Positions 43,578 to 51,942 of a stretch of 64,000 nucleotides of DNA are shown piece by piece; positions within the stretch are counted from its first letter, which is position 1, and each line of letters starts with the position of its first letter. The stretch covers positions 689,201 to 753,200 of the forward strand of contig NZ_KE148312.1 of assembly GCF_000238055.2 (NCBI RefSeq), read 5' to 3'. Source of the stretch: Oribacterium parvum ACB1. Its GTDB lineage: Bacteria > Bacillota > Clostridia > Lachnospirales > Lachnospiraceae. Made by a program: the position numbers and the translations under genes. Under the pieces are notes generated by a model. That model was given only the letters and a program-made list of their open reading frames with translations. It searched no databases and had not been told where the DNA came from.

Positions 43578-45761
43578 TTACTGCCTCTTCTTTAGGAGCA
43601 TAAGCATTTCCATTTCCTCATCCGGAAGGAAGGGATCCATGTCCTGTAAGGGCGGGCTGAAAAGATTTCCTTCCTTATCCCGCTTTGCACTGGACTTCGG
43701 CAGGAACTGCTGCGTAAGGCTTACAAAGACTTCGCAAAGCACCGGTCCCTCCACTTTCAAGGTCTTCTCGATTCCCTCGGAAAGTTCTTTATTGCTGTGA
43801 ATGGAAACATAGGGGTAGCCGTAGGCATGCGCGAGCCTCTCTAAGCTTGGGAAAGAAAGGTCCGTTCCCTCTCCCTCCATACCGGAGTCTACACCGATTC
43901 CCACCAGAGGCTTTCCGAAGAAGCTGTTCTGGGTCTGACGAATGGAATGATAACCGCCGTTATTTACCACAAAAATCTTCAGCGGCATCTTGTGGTGAAT
44001 AATCGTCTGAAGCTCCTGCAGATTCATCTGAATAGAGCCGTCTCCGGTTAAAACGATGATATCCTTTTCCCGATAAGGCGGGTAGCTTTCTTCCTTCCCC
44101 TGCCAGTACGGAGCCTGCTTTAATTTTTCCTCCTCAGCCTTTGTGAAATCAATTGCCGCATAGTAGGCACCGATTCCGGCAGGAAGTCCGTATCCCATGG
44201 ACGCTACACCGTCCTGACTGATGAAGCGGGTTCCTTTTTTTATGATATAGCTCTGTCCGCCGGCAACGCAGGGAGAGCCGTTTCCTACAACGGTAATCTG
44301 GTCTTCCTCCGCTCTTTCCGAAAGCTTCTCGACTAAAGCATAGACATTGCACTCCGCAGTCTCTTCCGAACGGTATTCGGGAAGAATCGTGGGATAATTT
44401 GCTTGGTAGAAGCGCACGGTATCAAGCCAAGTGAGACGCTCGCTCTTATCCTCTTCCAACACGGCCTCTGCCGCCTTTTCCCGAATGAACTTCCGAGCTT
44501 CCTCACGAACTATTCCTTCTCCGCCCTTAAAGAGGGGAAGACTCTTTTCTTCCTTTAAGAGCTCAAGCAGTGCGCGAATCAAAGCCTTGGCGTCGCCGTG
44601 AAGCTGTAAATCGCAGTGCACGGAGGGCTTTGCAATCTCTTCCTTATCAATATCGTTCTGCATCACATAGGCTTCGGGCGCCCAGTCACGGAAGGAATAG
44701 CCCACCTGACGGATATTCAGTCTCGATCCGATACTTAAGATGCAGTCTGCATTTTGTACGGCAAGGTTTCCGGGTCTGTCGCCTCGTCCTCCGGGGCGTC
44801 CCGCATTTAAGGGGTGCTTTGTCGGGAAAATGTCCGGCGCATTCCAGCCGAGCACTACGGGGATGCCGAGCTTTTCGGAAAGCTCTAAGAACATCGTCTC
44901 CGCTCCGGCAATGCGAACCCCGTTTCCGGTATAGAAAATGGGGCGCTTACTTGCTCTAATTTTCTCTAAGACCTGCTTGGCAAGGGGAAGGAAATCCTTC
45001 CACTCGGTGAAGCCATGGTCCTCCTGTCCTCCTAAATCCTCCGCTAAAACATGCGGATTTTCTTTTTTCGTATACAGTGCATGGAGGGCCTTCTTTTCTT
45101 CCTCATCCGAAAAATACTTTCGGCACGCAGTTGCAAACTCCGGATACTTGTTCTCCACGGCTCTCTTTTCCCAGCCGTCTCCTCCATTCTCAAAATCGGA
45201 AACATCAAAGCCCAGTAAATCCTCAGTTTCAATGGTGCAGCCTTGTACATCCACAGGAATATCCAGCCAACAGGGACCGGGACGACCGGTCTGGCTTAGG
45301 TAAATCGCCTTTTCAATGGCATAGCGCACGCGGTACGGGTCAATCAGCATCTCGCTGTATTTGCACATGCAGGATACGGACTGCAGGATATCAAATTCCT
45401 GATCTCCCATGGCACGAAGCGCTCTTCCGGACCAGCGGGCAGTATTGTCATGCCGCACCTGTCCGGAGAGGACAATCATGGGAAGGGAGTCCAAGTATGC
45501 TCCCAAAACACCGGTAATGGTATTCGTTCCGCCGGGACCGGAGGTCACACAAAGTAGGGCCGGAACATTGTGAATTCTGGCATAGCTTTCGGCCGCCATA
45601 GCACAGGCCTGCTCATGATGCTGGTAAAGGGTTTGAATTCCCTTATTGTGTCCAAGCGCATCATTTAAGTGCATTGCGCCTCCTCCTACGACGGAGAAGG
45701 AGCGGCAAATCCCCGCTTCCACCAGTTTTTCCGCAATGTAGTCCGCCAGTCTTTTCTTCAT
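43578..45761 (-). CDS. ThDP-dependent acetolactate-synthase-like enzyme
   Basis: A 727-residue thiamine-diphosphate enzyme, longer than acetolactate synthase (about 570) owing to insertions near residues 190-260 and 410-480. The cofactor-activating Glu50 lies in LYQHHEQACAMAAE; the ThDP/Mg motif is GDGSIQMN (573-580) ending at NN near 600. It heads the operon, with AGGAGGAAG before the ATG. Homologues in glycan clusters, such as YerE, add a two-carbon acetyl branch from pyruvate to a keto-sugar; decarboxylase activity on another 2-oxo acid is the alternative. An ordinary role in branched amino-acid synthesis is unlikely here. Confidence 0.8.
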   Translation of the reverse strand: MKKRLADYIAEKLVEAGICRSFSVVGGGAMHLNDALGHNKGIQTLYQHHEQACAMAAESYARIHNVPALLCVTSGPGGTNTITGVLGAYLDSLPMIVLSGQVRHDNTARWSGRALRAMGDQEFDILQSVSCMCKYSEMLIDPYRVRYAIEKAIYLSQTGRPGPCWLDIPVDVQGCTIETEDLLGFDVSDFENGGDGWEKRAVENKYPEFATACRKYFSDEEEKKALHALYTKKENPHVLAEDLGGQEDHGFTEWKDFLPLAKQVLEKIRASKRPIFYTGNGVRIAGAETMFLELSEKLGIPVVLGWNAPDIFPTKHPLNAGRPGGRGDRPGNLAVQNADCILSIGSRLNIRQVGYSFRDWAPEAYVMQNDIDKEEIAKPSVHCDLQLHGDAKALIRALLELLKEEKSLPLFKGGEGIVREEARKFIREKAAEAVLEEDKSERLTWLDTVRFYQANYPTILPEYRSEETAECNVYALVEKLSERAEEDQITVVGNGSPCVAGGQSYIIKKGTRFISQDGVASMGYGLPAGIGAYYAAIDFTKAEEEKLKQAPYWQGKEESYPPYREKDIIVLTGDGSIQMNLQELQTIIHHKMPLKIFVVNNGGYHSIRQTQNSFFGKPLVGIGVDSGMEGEGTDLSFPSLERLAHAYGYPYVSIHSNKELSEGIEKTLKVEGPVLCEVFVSLTQQFLPKSSAKRDKEGNLFSPPLQDMDPFLPDEEMEMLMLLKKRQ

Positions 45762-45801
45762 CTACTACTTCCTCCTAATCTTTTCCTATTTTACTCTTAC
45801 T

Positions 45802-45990
45802 CTATAAAGCAATAAAAAGCTTTGTCCGAGCGGATTTTCCGGAACCGTTATGGCCAGGCACACAGACAAAGCTTCCCTATTCCATCATGGAATCCAAAGG
45901 AGAAATAGCGGAAAGTTTCTCCACTACCTCATCAATTTCATTCCTTCGTATGTATTTGTAAGTGCAATCTTTTATCACTATAGTATTCAA
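45802..45990 (-). pseudogene. Decayed 5' fragment of ecfA1
   Basis: A 63-codon stretch reading from a TTG start (45990) aligns without gaps to residues 1-62 of the EcfA protein at 50470: 38 of 62 residues agree by my count, including YxxRRNExDEV, GSFVC and the Walker A GHNGSGKS. It has an in-frame TAG at codon 38, then a stop at codon 63, and nothing of the rest of the gene. AGGAGAAAA precedes its start. It lies just upstream of the ThDP operon. Bases 45991-46190 hold no gene that I recognise. Confidence 0.85.
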
Positions 45991-46190
45991 AAATTTTCTC
46001 CTAAAGAAATATACAATAAATCCTTGTCAGTATATCCCTTAGCGGGTGAAAAGGCAATGAAATGCCATGCCTATCCTTTGCAATCTGGAATCCTCTCTCA
46101 GAAGGTACATCATTACAAACTGCTACAGCTTCAGACTGGAACAGAAGGGCCTACTTTTTATTGTGGCTTCATTTAGGATAGCAGAGGAAA

Positions 46191-46225
46191 TTGACGCATT
46201 ATACAATATGTAATACAATATATTG
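46191..46225 (+). promoter_or_regulatory. Promoter and operator of the toxin-antitoxin operon
   Basis: TTGACG (46191) and TACAAT (46214) are 17 bases apart. A perfect CAATATATTG palindrome (46216-46225) overlaps the -10, with ATACAATATGTA just upstream. This is a good site for autorepression by the ribbon-helix-helix antitoxin. Confidence 0.65.
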
Positions 46226-46245
46226 CACATGAAAGGAGGGATAGG

Positions 46246-46467
46246 ATGACGATTTCTTTTAGATTAAGTGAAACAGACTCTGTGCTTTTCAAAAAATATG
46301 CGGAAATGAATGGAATTAGTATTTCAGAATTGGTTAGACGCTCAGTTCTTGAACATATTGAAGAGGAATATGATTTGCAGGCCTATGAAGAAGCTTTAGC
46401 GGAATATAAGGAAAATCCTATTACCTATACTCTTGATGAGGTAGAGAAAGAACTGGGCTTACAATGA
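46246..46467 (+). CDS. Ribbon-helix-helix antitoxin, RelB-like
   Basis: A 73-residue protein beginning TISFRLSETDSVLFKKYAEM and continuing NGISISELVRRSVLEHIEEE: a beta strand and two helices of the ribbon-helix-helix fold. The C-terminal acidic tail (YKENPITYTLDEVEKELGL) is the toxin-binding part seen in Firmicute RelB/DUF6290 antitoxins. AAAGGAGGG precedes the ATG. Its stop overlaps the toxin start by four bases (ATGA). It should bind the operator above. Confidence 0.85.
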   Translation: MTISFRLSETDSVLFKKYAEMNGISISELVRRSVLEHIEEEYDLQAYEEALAEYKENPITYTLDEVEKELGLQ

Positions 46468-46739
46468 GTTTTAGAATTGTATTTTCCGATAAAGCATTAA
46501 AGCAGATGAAAAAGCTGGACAAGTACACAGCTTCTCTTATCATTGCCTGGCTTAGAAAAAACTTAGAAGGCTGTGAAGATCCCAGAAAGCATGGAAAGGG
46601 ATTAACAGCCAATAGAAGCGGACAATGGAGATATAGAGTAGGGGATTATAGAATCATTGCAGAAATTCAGGAGGAGAAAGTTATTGTTTTAGTATTGGGA
46701 ATAGGGCATAGGAGGGATATTTATCAAAATGATATCTAA
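46464..46739 (+). CDS. RelE/ParE-superfamily toxin
   Basis: A 91-residue protein: MSFRIVFSDKALKQMKKLDK, then DPRKHGKGLTANRSGQWRYRVGDYRIIAEI and IVLVLGIGHRRDIY. The WRYRVGDYRII core and HRRDIY tail are standard for RelE-type ribosome-dependent mRNA endonucleases, with Arg and Tyr residues of the active centre. Translation is coupled to the antitoxin. No truncation is seen. Confidence 0.88.
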   Translation: MSFRIVFSDKALKQMKKLDKYTASLIIAWLRKNLEGCEDPRKHGKGLTANRSGQWRYRVGDYRIIAEIQEEKVIVLVLGIGHRRDIYQNDI

Positions 46740-46778
46740 AATGAGGAAGATATCCATGATAATATTGAGCTTTTTCAC

Positions 46779-47540
46779 TTACAAAGCATCGCCATAGTCT
46801 AAATGGATAAGACAAAGCCCTTTCGCAGGAGCTGTCGGGCCGGCAAGGCGTCTGTCTTTTCCGGCAAGAATCTCGGAAAGAGCAGAAGGTGAAATCCTTC
46901 CTCTTCCGACTTCCAAGAGTGTTCCGCAAAGGATGCGAATCATGTGATAGAGAAAACCATTTCCCTTTACCGTAAAATGCAGATACTCTCCCTCCTCTTC
47001 AAGGCGAAAATCCGTGATACAGCGTACCGCCGAGCCTCCCTGTAAGAGGGTCTGCGCCTTGGGGTTCGCAAAGGAAGTGAAGTCGTGTTCTCCTTTTAAA
47101 ATTTCGATTCCCTCTCGAATTATCGCTAAATCAAGAGGAAAAGTGTAATGGTAGTACAGCCTTTGATAGAGCGGATTTTCCACACGCGCCCTATCTATAC
47201 TGTAGCGATATTCCTTCGTATGTGCCGTAAAACGAGGGTGAAAATCCTCCGTCTTTTTCCAAGCGGAAAGAACACGAATATCTTCCGGAAGATAACTGTT
47301 TAATGCTCTCTCATAGTTTTCGGGATTCCGCTCCGCTTCCGTATCGAAGGAAAGAATATTTCCCAGAGCATGGACTCCTTGGTCTGTCCGGCTCGCCCCG
47401 ATAAAGTTTTGGCACTCCCCCGGGAAAAGACGTGAAAGCACTTCCTCTACCTCTCCCGAGACCGTCCGAAGCTCCTCTTGCCTCTGAAATCCATGATAAT
47501 TTGTGCCCTCATAGGCCAGTTTCAATACAAAACGATGCAA
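46779..47540 (-). CDS. truA: tRNA pseudouridine synthase A
   Basis: A 253-residue enzyme making pseudouridine at tRNA positions 38-40. ASRTDQGVHALGN carries the catalytic Asp; RFTAHTKEYRYSI, FLYHMIRILCGTL and a GPTAPAKGLCL end are conserved. The start is a TTG at 47540 with AGAGG upstream. It lies downstream of ecfT as in many Firmicutes. Confidence 0.93.
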   Translation of the reverse strand: MHRFVLKLAYEGTNYHGFQRQEELRTVSGEVEEVLSRLFPGECQNFIGASRTDQGVHALGNILSFDTEAERNPENYERALNSYLPEDIRVLSAWKKTEDFHPRFTAHTKEYRYSIDRARVENPLYQRLYYHYTFPLDLAIIREGIEILKGEHDFTSFANPKAQTLLQGGSAVRCITDFRLEEEGEYLHFTVKGNGFLYHMIRILCGTLLEVGRGRISPSALSEILAGKDRRLAGPTAPAKGLCLIHLDYGDAL

Positions 47541-47628
47541 GACGCACCTCTTTCTTATGATCTATTGATTATGCTTATCCCTAGCAGATCGTTTACTCCA
47601 ATCATAACTCTATCTCATCACATCCCAC

Positions 47629-48435
47629 TTAGGGAAGACTGATAAATCGACTTCCGATAGCCAGCCCCAAAATTAAAAACAATACAAGATAAGATAGGTA
47701 GTCCGCCCCGGTATAGCGAAGGGGCTTCATCTTGGTCCTTCCCTCTCCTCCCTGATAGCAGCGCGCCTCCATAGCCATCGCAAGGTCATAGGCTCTTCGG
47801 AAGGCGGAGACAAAAAGGGGTACAAGGATAGGCACCATAGCCTTTGCTCTATCGAAAATGCTGCCGCTTTCAAAGTCTGCGCCTCTTGCCATCTGCGCTT
47901 TCATAATCTTATCCGTCTCTTCCACCAAAATCGGGATAAAACGAAGAGCAATCGACATCATCATCGCAATTTCATGTACCGGAAAATGGAAGAGTTTGAA
48001 GATTCCCAGTCCCTTTTCCATGCCGTCTGTAAGAGCATTCGGCGTTGTTGTTAAAGTCAAAATGGAACTCGAAAGTACCAGCATCACAAGACGAATCGCC
48101 ATCATGCTTGCAATTTGCAGGCCTTCCTTGGTCATTTTCAAGAAAAAAATCCGGAACAATTCTTCTCCCGGTGTGAGAAAAAGATTAAAGCTCACGGAAA
48201 GCAAGAGTAAGAACAGCACGCTCTTTAAGCCTCTCACCATAAAGGAGAAGGGCACCTTCGATAAAAGAATAAAGCCGAAAAGCACAAGAGCAAGCACTGC
48301 GTAGGCCGTCCAGGAATTCACAATGAAAAGTGCAATTAAAAACAAGAAGGTACCGGCAAGTTTTACTCTCGGATCGAGTCTATGAATAAAGGAGTCTACG
48401 GGATAATACTGCCCTAAGGTTATTTCTCTAAGCAT
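47629..48435 (-). CDS. ecfT: Energy-coupling factor transporter membrane subunit
   Basis: A 268-residue integral membrane protein that links the EcfA ATPases to vitamin-binding S components. It has five or six hydrophobic spans and the coupling motifs with Ala-Arg-Gly: MKAQMARGADFESG and MAMEARCYQGG. The ATG overlaps the ecfA stop by eight bases, so they are co-translated. No S component lies nearby; it is a group II (shared) ECF module. Confidence 0.92.
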   Translation of the reverse strand: MLREITLGQYYPVDSFIHRLDPRVKLAGTFLFLIALFIVNSWTAYAVLALVLFGFILLSKVPFSFMVRGLKSVLFLLLLSVSFNLFLTPGEELFRIFFLKMTKEGLQIASMMAIRLVMLVLSSSILTLTTTPNALTDGMEKGLGIFKLFHFPVHEIAMMMSIALRFIPILVEETDKIMKAQMARGADFESGSIFDRAKAMVPILVPLFVSAFRRAYDLAMAMEARCYQGGEGRTKMKPLRYTGADYLSYLVLFLILGLAIGSRFISLP

Positions 48436-50470
48436 GGCTTACCCCCTTCCTCTTTTCTTCTATAAAATAGTGGGAAAGGGCAGAGACTGCCTCCTCCACG
48501 GTATTTCCAAGTTGTATATCTAAACCATTTTTCTGCAAGTCAAAAAGAAGCGCGCGAATCTGCGGAAGTCCAAGTCCCATGCCTTCCAGCTCTTCCTTCT
48601 TGGAAAATACTTCCTCTACCGTGCCTTCCATCTTCAGTTCTCCCTGATGCAAAACCAAAACCTCGTCGGCATAACGCGCCACATCATCCATGGAGTGGGA
48701 AACGAGAAGAATGGTCATCGCATAGTTTTTCCGAAGCCCTGCAATTTCTTCAAAAAGTTCGTCTCTTCCTGCAGGATCAAGCCCGGCTGTCGGCTCGTCC
48801 AAAATGAGCAGCTCCGGTCCCATAGCAAGTACGCCCGCAATGGCGACCTTCCTCTTCTGCCCTCCGGAAAGTTCAAAAGGAGATTTTGCATAGAGCTCTT
48901 CTCCGATTCCGAGACTCGCCAAGGCATCTTTCGCAAGAGCTTCCGCATCTTCCCTCGTCTTTCCCTGATTTAGGGGGCCGAACATCACATCCGCGAGGAC
49001 CGTTTCCTCAAAAAGCTGATACTCCGGGTACTGGAAAACAAGCCCTACCTTAAAGCGGAGCGCACGATAATCAAAGCCTTCCTCCGAAAGAGAAAGTCTT
49101 CCCTTTTTTTCTATGACCGTCTTCTTCCCCTTGAAAAAGAGGAAGGATTTCCCACTCTTCACGAGGGGCGGATTCTCCCGGAAGGAAACGAAAATCTCTC
49201 CCGACTTCGCCTTAATGAGCCCGTTTAAATGCTGCACCAGCGTAGACTTTCCCGAGCCGGTGTGCCCGATTACCGCGGTGAGACTTCCCCGCCGTATTTT
49301 CATGCTTAAATCCTTTAGGGCAAAGCTTTCCATAGCCGTGCCCTCCTGGAAAATTGCGGAAAGGTGTTCCGCTTCCACGATATAGTCGCCTGCCTCAGGC
49401 TTCTCACCTTTTATATCTGCATCTTTCTGTATGTCTGCATCTTTCTGTACGTCTGCTTCTTCCTGTATATCTGCTTCTTTTTCCGGCTTTGATTCTTGCT
49501 CTTTTCGGGAAATCCCCTGCAAAACCGATGCCATATCCAAATGCTGCTTCTCGGAAGAAGGTTCCGACAAACCCGGGAGCTCCGACACCGTAAAGCTTTC
49601 TTGCAGAGAAAATCCTTCTTCCTTTAGCTTAAGGAGCTCTTCCTCCAGCTCCTCTTTTTTTAGAATGGTCTTCTCTATCGGAAAGCCCTTTTTTTGCAAC
49701 TTGTGCGCAAGCTCCGTAATCAGCGGCACATCCATGCGATATTCCTTTAAGCGCTCCACATTTTGGAAAACCTCACGGGGACTTCCGTCCATAACAAGCT
49801 TTCCGCTGTCCATAAGGAGAATCCGGTCCGCATCAACCGCCTCCTCCATATAGTGCGTAATCAAAATAATGCTGATGCCCTTCTTCCGCTTCAGCTCTAA
49901 TACCGATTCCAAAACCTCTTTTCTTCCGCTCGGATCGAGCATAGCGGTCGGCTCATCGAGCACAATAGTCTTTGGCTCCATGGCAAGAGTTCCTGCAATT
50001 GCTACACGCTGCTTCTGTCCGCCGGACAAGTGGTTCGGAGACTTTAGTCTGTAGGCCTCCATATGCACAGCGGAGAGGGCGTTGTTTACCCTCTGCCAGA
50101 TTTCATCAGTGGGAAGCCCGATATTTTCCGGCCCGAATCCGACATCCTCTTCCACCACGGATGCAATAATCTGATTATCCGGATTCTGAAAGACCATCCC
50201 CACTTCTCTTCTGATCGGGAAAATGTTCTTCTCCTCCCGACTGTCCATTCCGGAAACCAGAATCGTACCTTCCGTCGGAAGCTGCAAGGCATTGAAAAGC
50301 TTCGCCAAAGTCGATTTTCCGGATCCGTTATGCCCCAGAATACAGACGAAACTCCCTTCCTCTATCGAAAAATTGAGTGCGGAAAGAGCAGACAAGGTTT
50401 CAATTACCTCATCATTTTCATTTCGCCTCGTGTATTGATAAGACACATCTTTTACAACAATATTTTCCAA
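48428..50470 (-). CDS. ecfA: Fused EcfA1-EcfA2 ATPase of the ECF transporter
   Basis: A 680-residue protein joining two complete ATPase domains usually encoded by separate genes. Domain 1 has Walker A GHNGSGKST (46-54), signature LSGGQKQRVAIAG (148-160) and LDEPTAMLDP. Domain 2 has GHTGSGKST (402-410), LSGGQKRKVAIAG and LDEPTAGLDP. The linker, about residues 285-360, includes four copies of a six-residue unit (ADIQEE, ADVQKD, ADIQKD, ADIKGE). The start is TTG 50470 with GCAGGAG upstream. A single continuous frame argues against a sequencing join, though a strain-specific fusion is possible. Confidence 0.9.
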   Translation of the reverse strand: MENIVVKDVSYQYTRRNENDEVIETLSALSALNFSIEEGSFVCILGHNGSGKSTLAKLFNALQLPTEGTILVSGMDSREEKNIFPIRREVGMVFQNPDNQIIASVVEEDVGFGPENIGLPTDEIWQRVNNALSAVHMEAYRLKSPNHLSGGQKQRVAIAGTLAMEPKTIVLDEPTAMLDPSGRKEVLESVLELKRKKGISIILITHYMEEAVDADRILLMDSGKLVMDGSPREVFQNVERLKEYRMDVPLITELAHKLQKKGFPIEKTILKKEELEEELLKLKEEGFSLQESFTVSELPGLSEPSSEKQHLDMASVLQGISRKEQESKPEKEADIQEEADVQKDADIQKDADIKGEKPEAGDYIVEAEHLSAIFQEGTAMESFALKDLSMKIRRGSLTAVIGHTGSGKSTLVQHLNGLIKAKSGEIFVSFRENPPLVKSGKSFLFFKGKKTVIEKKGRLSLSEEGFDYRALRFKVGLVFQYPEYQLFEETVLADVMFGPLNQGKTREDAEALAKDALASLGIGEELYAKSPFELSGGQKRKVAIAGVLAMGPELLILDEPTAGLDPAGRDELFEEIAGLRKNYAMTILLVSHSMDDVARYADEVLVLHQGELKMEGTVEEVFSKKEELEGMGLGLPQIRALLFDLQKNGLDIQLGNTVEEAVSALSHYFIEEKRKGVSHA
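49403..49474 (-). repeat. 18-bp coding tandem repeat in the EcfA linker
   Basis: Four in-frame 18-bp units encode the AD[IV]xxx repeats of the linker between the two ATPase domains (residues 333-356). Confidence 0.8.
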
Positions 50471-50820
50471 AGCACACTCCTGCTCTCTAAACCCATTGAT
50501 TTACACTATACTCTTACTCTCTATGATGAAAAATATCCCGGAATATACACACGCCACTCATCACGGACAGGATAAACTATCCGCAATTTGCTCTTGCAAC
50601 ATTTTACAATAGATAGAGATGCATAACAAGAGAAAAGGGATTCTCACAGAAGGGATTCCAAGGTTTTTGTATTCCTTCTATTTTCTACGTTCTCATGACT
50701 CAAAATAAGAATTTTTATCCTTTTAAGTTATATTCTCATTCTTACAAGTCGATAAACAAAAAGATGAAGTTTTACTCTGTTTATATAAGGAAACAGGAAA
50801 AGTGCAAGGAGGCAAAGGAG
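50471..50820. promoter_or_regulatory. Divergent gap between ecfA and the acylation locus
   Basis: About 350 bases, AT-rich. A frame open on the plus strand from an ATG at 50695 runs through it but has no ribosome site. A GGATAAACTATCC palindrome lies near 50571. No convincing -35/-10 pair was found for the plus-strand operon. Confidence 0.35.
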
Positions 50821-51699
50821 TTGAAACAAAACAGATGGATTTTTTCAATAGCAGTATTGCTCTTTTTTTCTCTTCCCTTCACCGCTTACGGGGAAGAAAA
50901 TTCTGACGCTACAAGCGGTCCGGGAGTTGAACGCTGGAAGCAGGATGAAGTCGGATGGTGGATGCCACAGCCTAATGGCGGATATGCGCAGAACGAATGG
51001 AAGCAGGTCGAAGGAGAATGGTATCATTTCGACGACCGCGGCTATATGCAAACCGGATGGATAAACGATAATGGAGCCCGCTACTATCTAAACGAAAGCG
51101 GTGCTATGGTAAAAAATACAAGTCTTACCATTGAAGGAAGAGACTACCAATTTTCCGACGACGGACAGTGTCTGACTGAAGTACAGGTCTTTGACTTACC
51201 GGAGGGCGTAAAGCAGCCCAACAACATAATTCCGGAAGAAGAAAAATCGGATATTCATCGTCAGGTAGATGCCATTGCTGACGACATTTTGTCCAGAATT
51301 ACAAACGCAGCCATGTCGGAGAGACAAAAGGCGGAAGCCATTTATGCATGGGTACGCGGAAACTTCCGCTACGCAGGTCATTCCGCGAGCCGTGACTGGC
51401 CCAGTGAAGCCTATAGAAGCCTAAGAAGTCATCATGGAGACTGCTTTTCTTTTTATTCCGCAGCCAATGCGCTTCTTTCTCGGGCGGGAATCCCCAGTAT
51501 AGAAGTGATTCGCAGTACAGATGCAGATCATTATTGGAATCTGGTTAGGGTAGACGGAAACTGGTATCACTTTGATACTACTCCGCGTTCTGTAGGCGGA
51601 TATTATTGCCTTTGGACTGATGCACAGATGAATGCATTTTCAAACCGGCATAAGGGCTGTTTCCATTTTGATGCGTCTCTTTATCCCAGAACACCATAA
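50821..51699 (+). CDS. Secreted transglutaminase-like protein with cell-wall-binding repeats
   Basis: A 293-residue exported protein. A signal peptide (FSIAVLLFFSLPFTAYG) is followed by three short aromatic wall-binding repeats (VGWWMPQPNGGYAQNEWKQ, GEWYHFDDRGYMQTGW, GARYYLNESGAMV) and a transglutaminase-like core. The catalytic triad is visible: Cys in HHGDCFSFYSAANALL, His in DADHYWNLV and Asp in WYHFDTTP. The TTG at 50821 is chosen because AAGGAGG lies eight bases upstream and the signal peptide begins there. Wall peptide or protein cross-linking or cleavage is inferred. It is the first gene of the Dlt-like operon. Confidence 0.82.
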   Translation: MKQNRWIFSIAVLLFFSLPFTAYGEENSDATSGPGVERWKQDEVGWWMPQPNGGYAQNEWKQVEGEWYHFDDRGYMQTGWINDNGARYYLNESGAMVKNTSLTIEGRDYQFSDDGQCLTEVQVFDLPEGVKQPNNIIPEEEKSDIHRQVDAIADDILSRITNAAMSERQKAEAIYAWVRGNFRYAGHSASRDWPSEAYRSLRSHHGDCFSFYSAANALLSRAGIPSIEVIRSTDADHYWNLVRVDGNWYHFDTTPRSVGGYYCLWTDAQMNAFSNRHKGCFHFDASLYPRTP

Positions 51700-51710
51700 G
51701 GAGGAGAGCG

Positions 51711-51941
51711 ATGGAAGAGCTTTTAGAAATTTTAAAAAGTGTTCGTCCCAATGTGGACTTTGAGCATTGTGAGGATTTAATCGGTAATGGCACCCTCGAT
51801 TCTATGGATATGGTCATGATTATGACGCAGATAATGCAAAAATTCGACCTGTCTATACCGCCGGAGGAAATGGTTCCGGAAAATTTCAACTCTGCTAAAG
51901 CTATGTATCGTTTAATTCAAAAACTGGAAGACGAAGAATAA
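51711..51941 (+). CDS. Acyl carrier protein (DltC-like)
   Basis: A 76-residue carrier with the phosphopantetheine-attachment serine at Ser31 in GNGTLDSMDMV. The acidic helices and FDLSIPPEEMVPENFNS resemble D-alanyl carrier proteins. It starts 11 bases after the transglutaminase-like gene with AAGGAGG and ends one base before the MBOAT gene. It would receive the acyl group from the adenylating enzyme at 55299-56822 and hand it to the MBOAT protein. Confidence 0.85.
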   Translation: MEELLEILKSVRPNVDFEHCEDLIGNGTLDSMDMVMIMTQIMQKFDLSIPPEEMVPENFNSAKAMYRLIQKLEDEE

Positions 51942-51942
51942 T

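Noticed and set aside
45850-46176. A 108-codon plus-strand open frame
   Set aside because: Its first half is antisense to the decayed ecfA1 fragment, it has no ribosome site, and it matches nothing I know.
50695-50820. N-terminal extension of the transglutaminase-like protein to ATG 50695
   Set aside because: No ribosome site there; the TTG at 50821 has AAGGAGG and begins a proper signal peptide.
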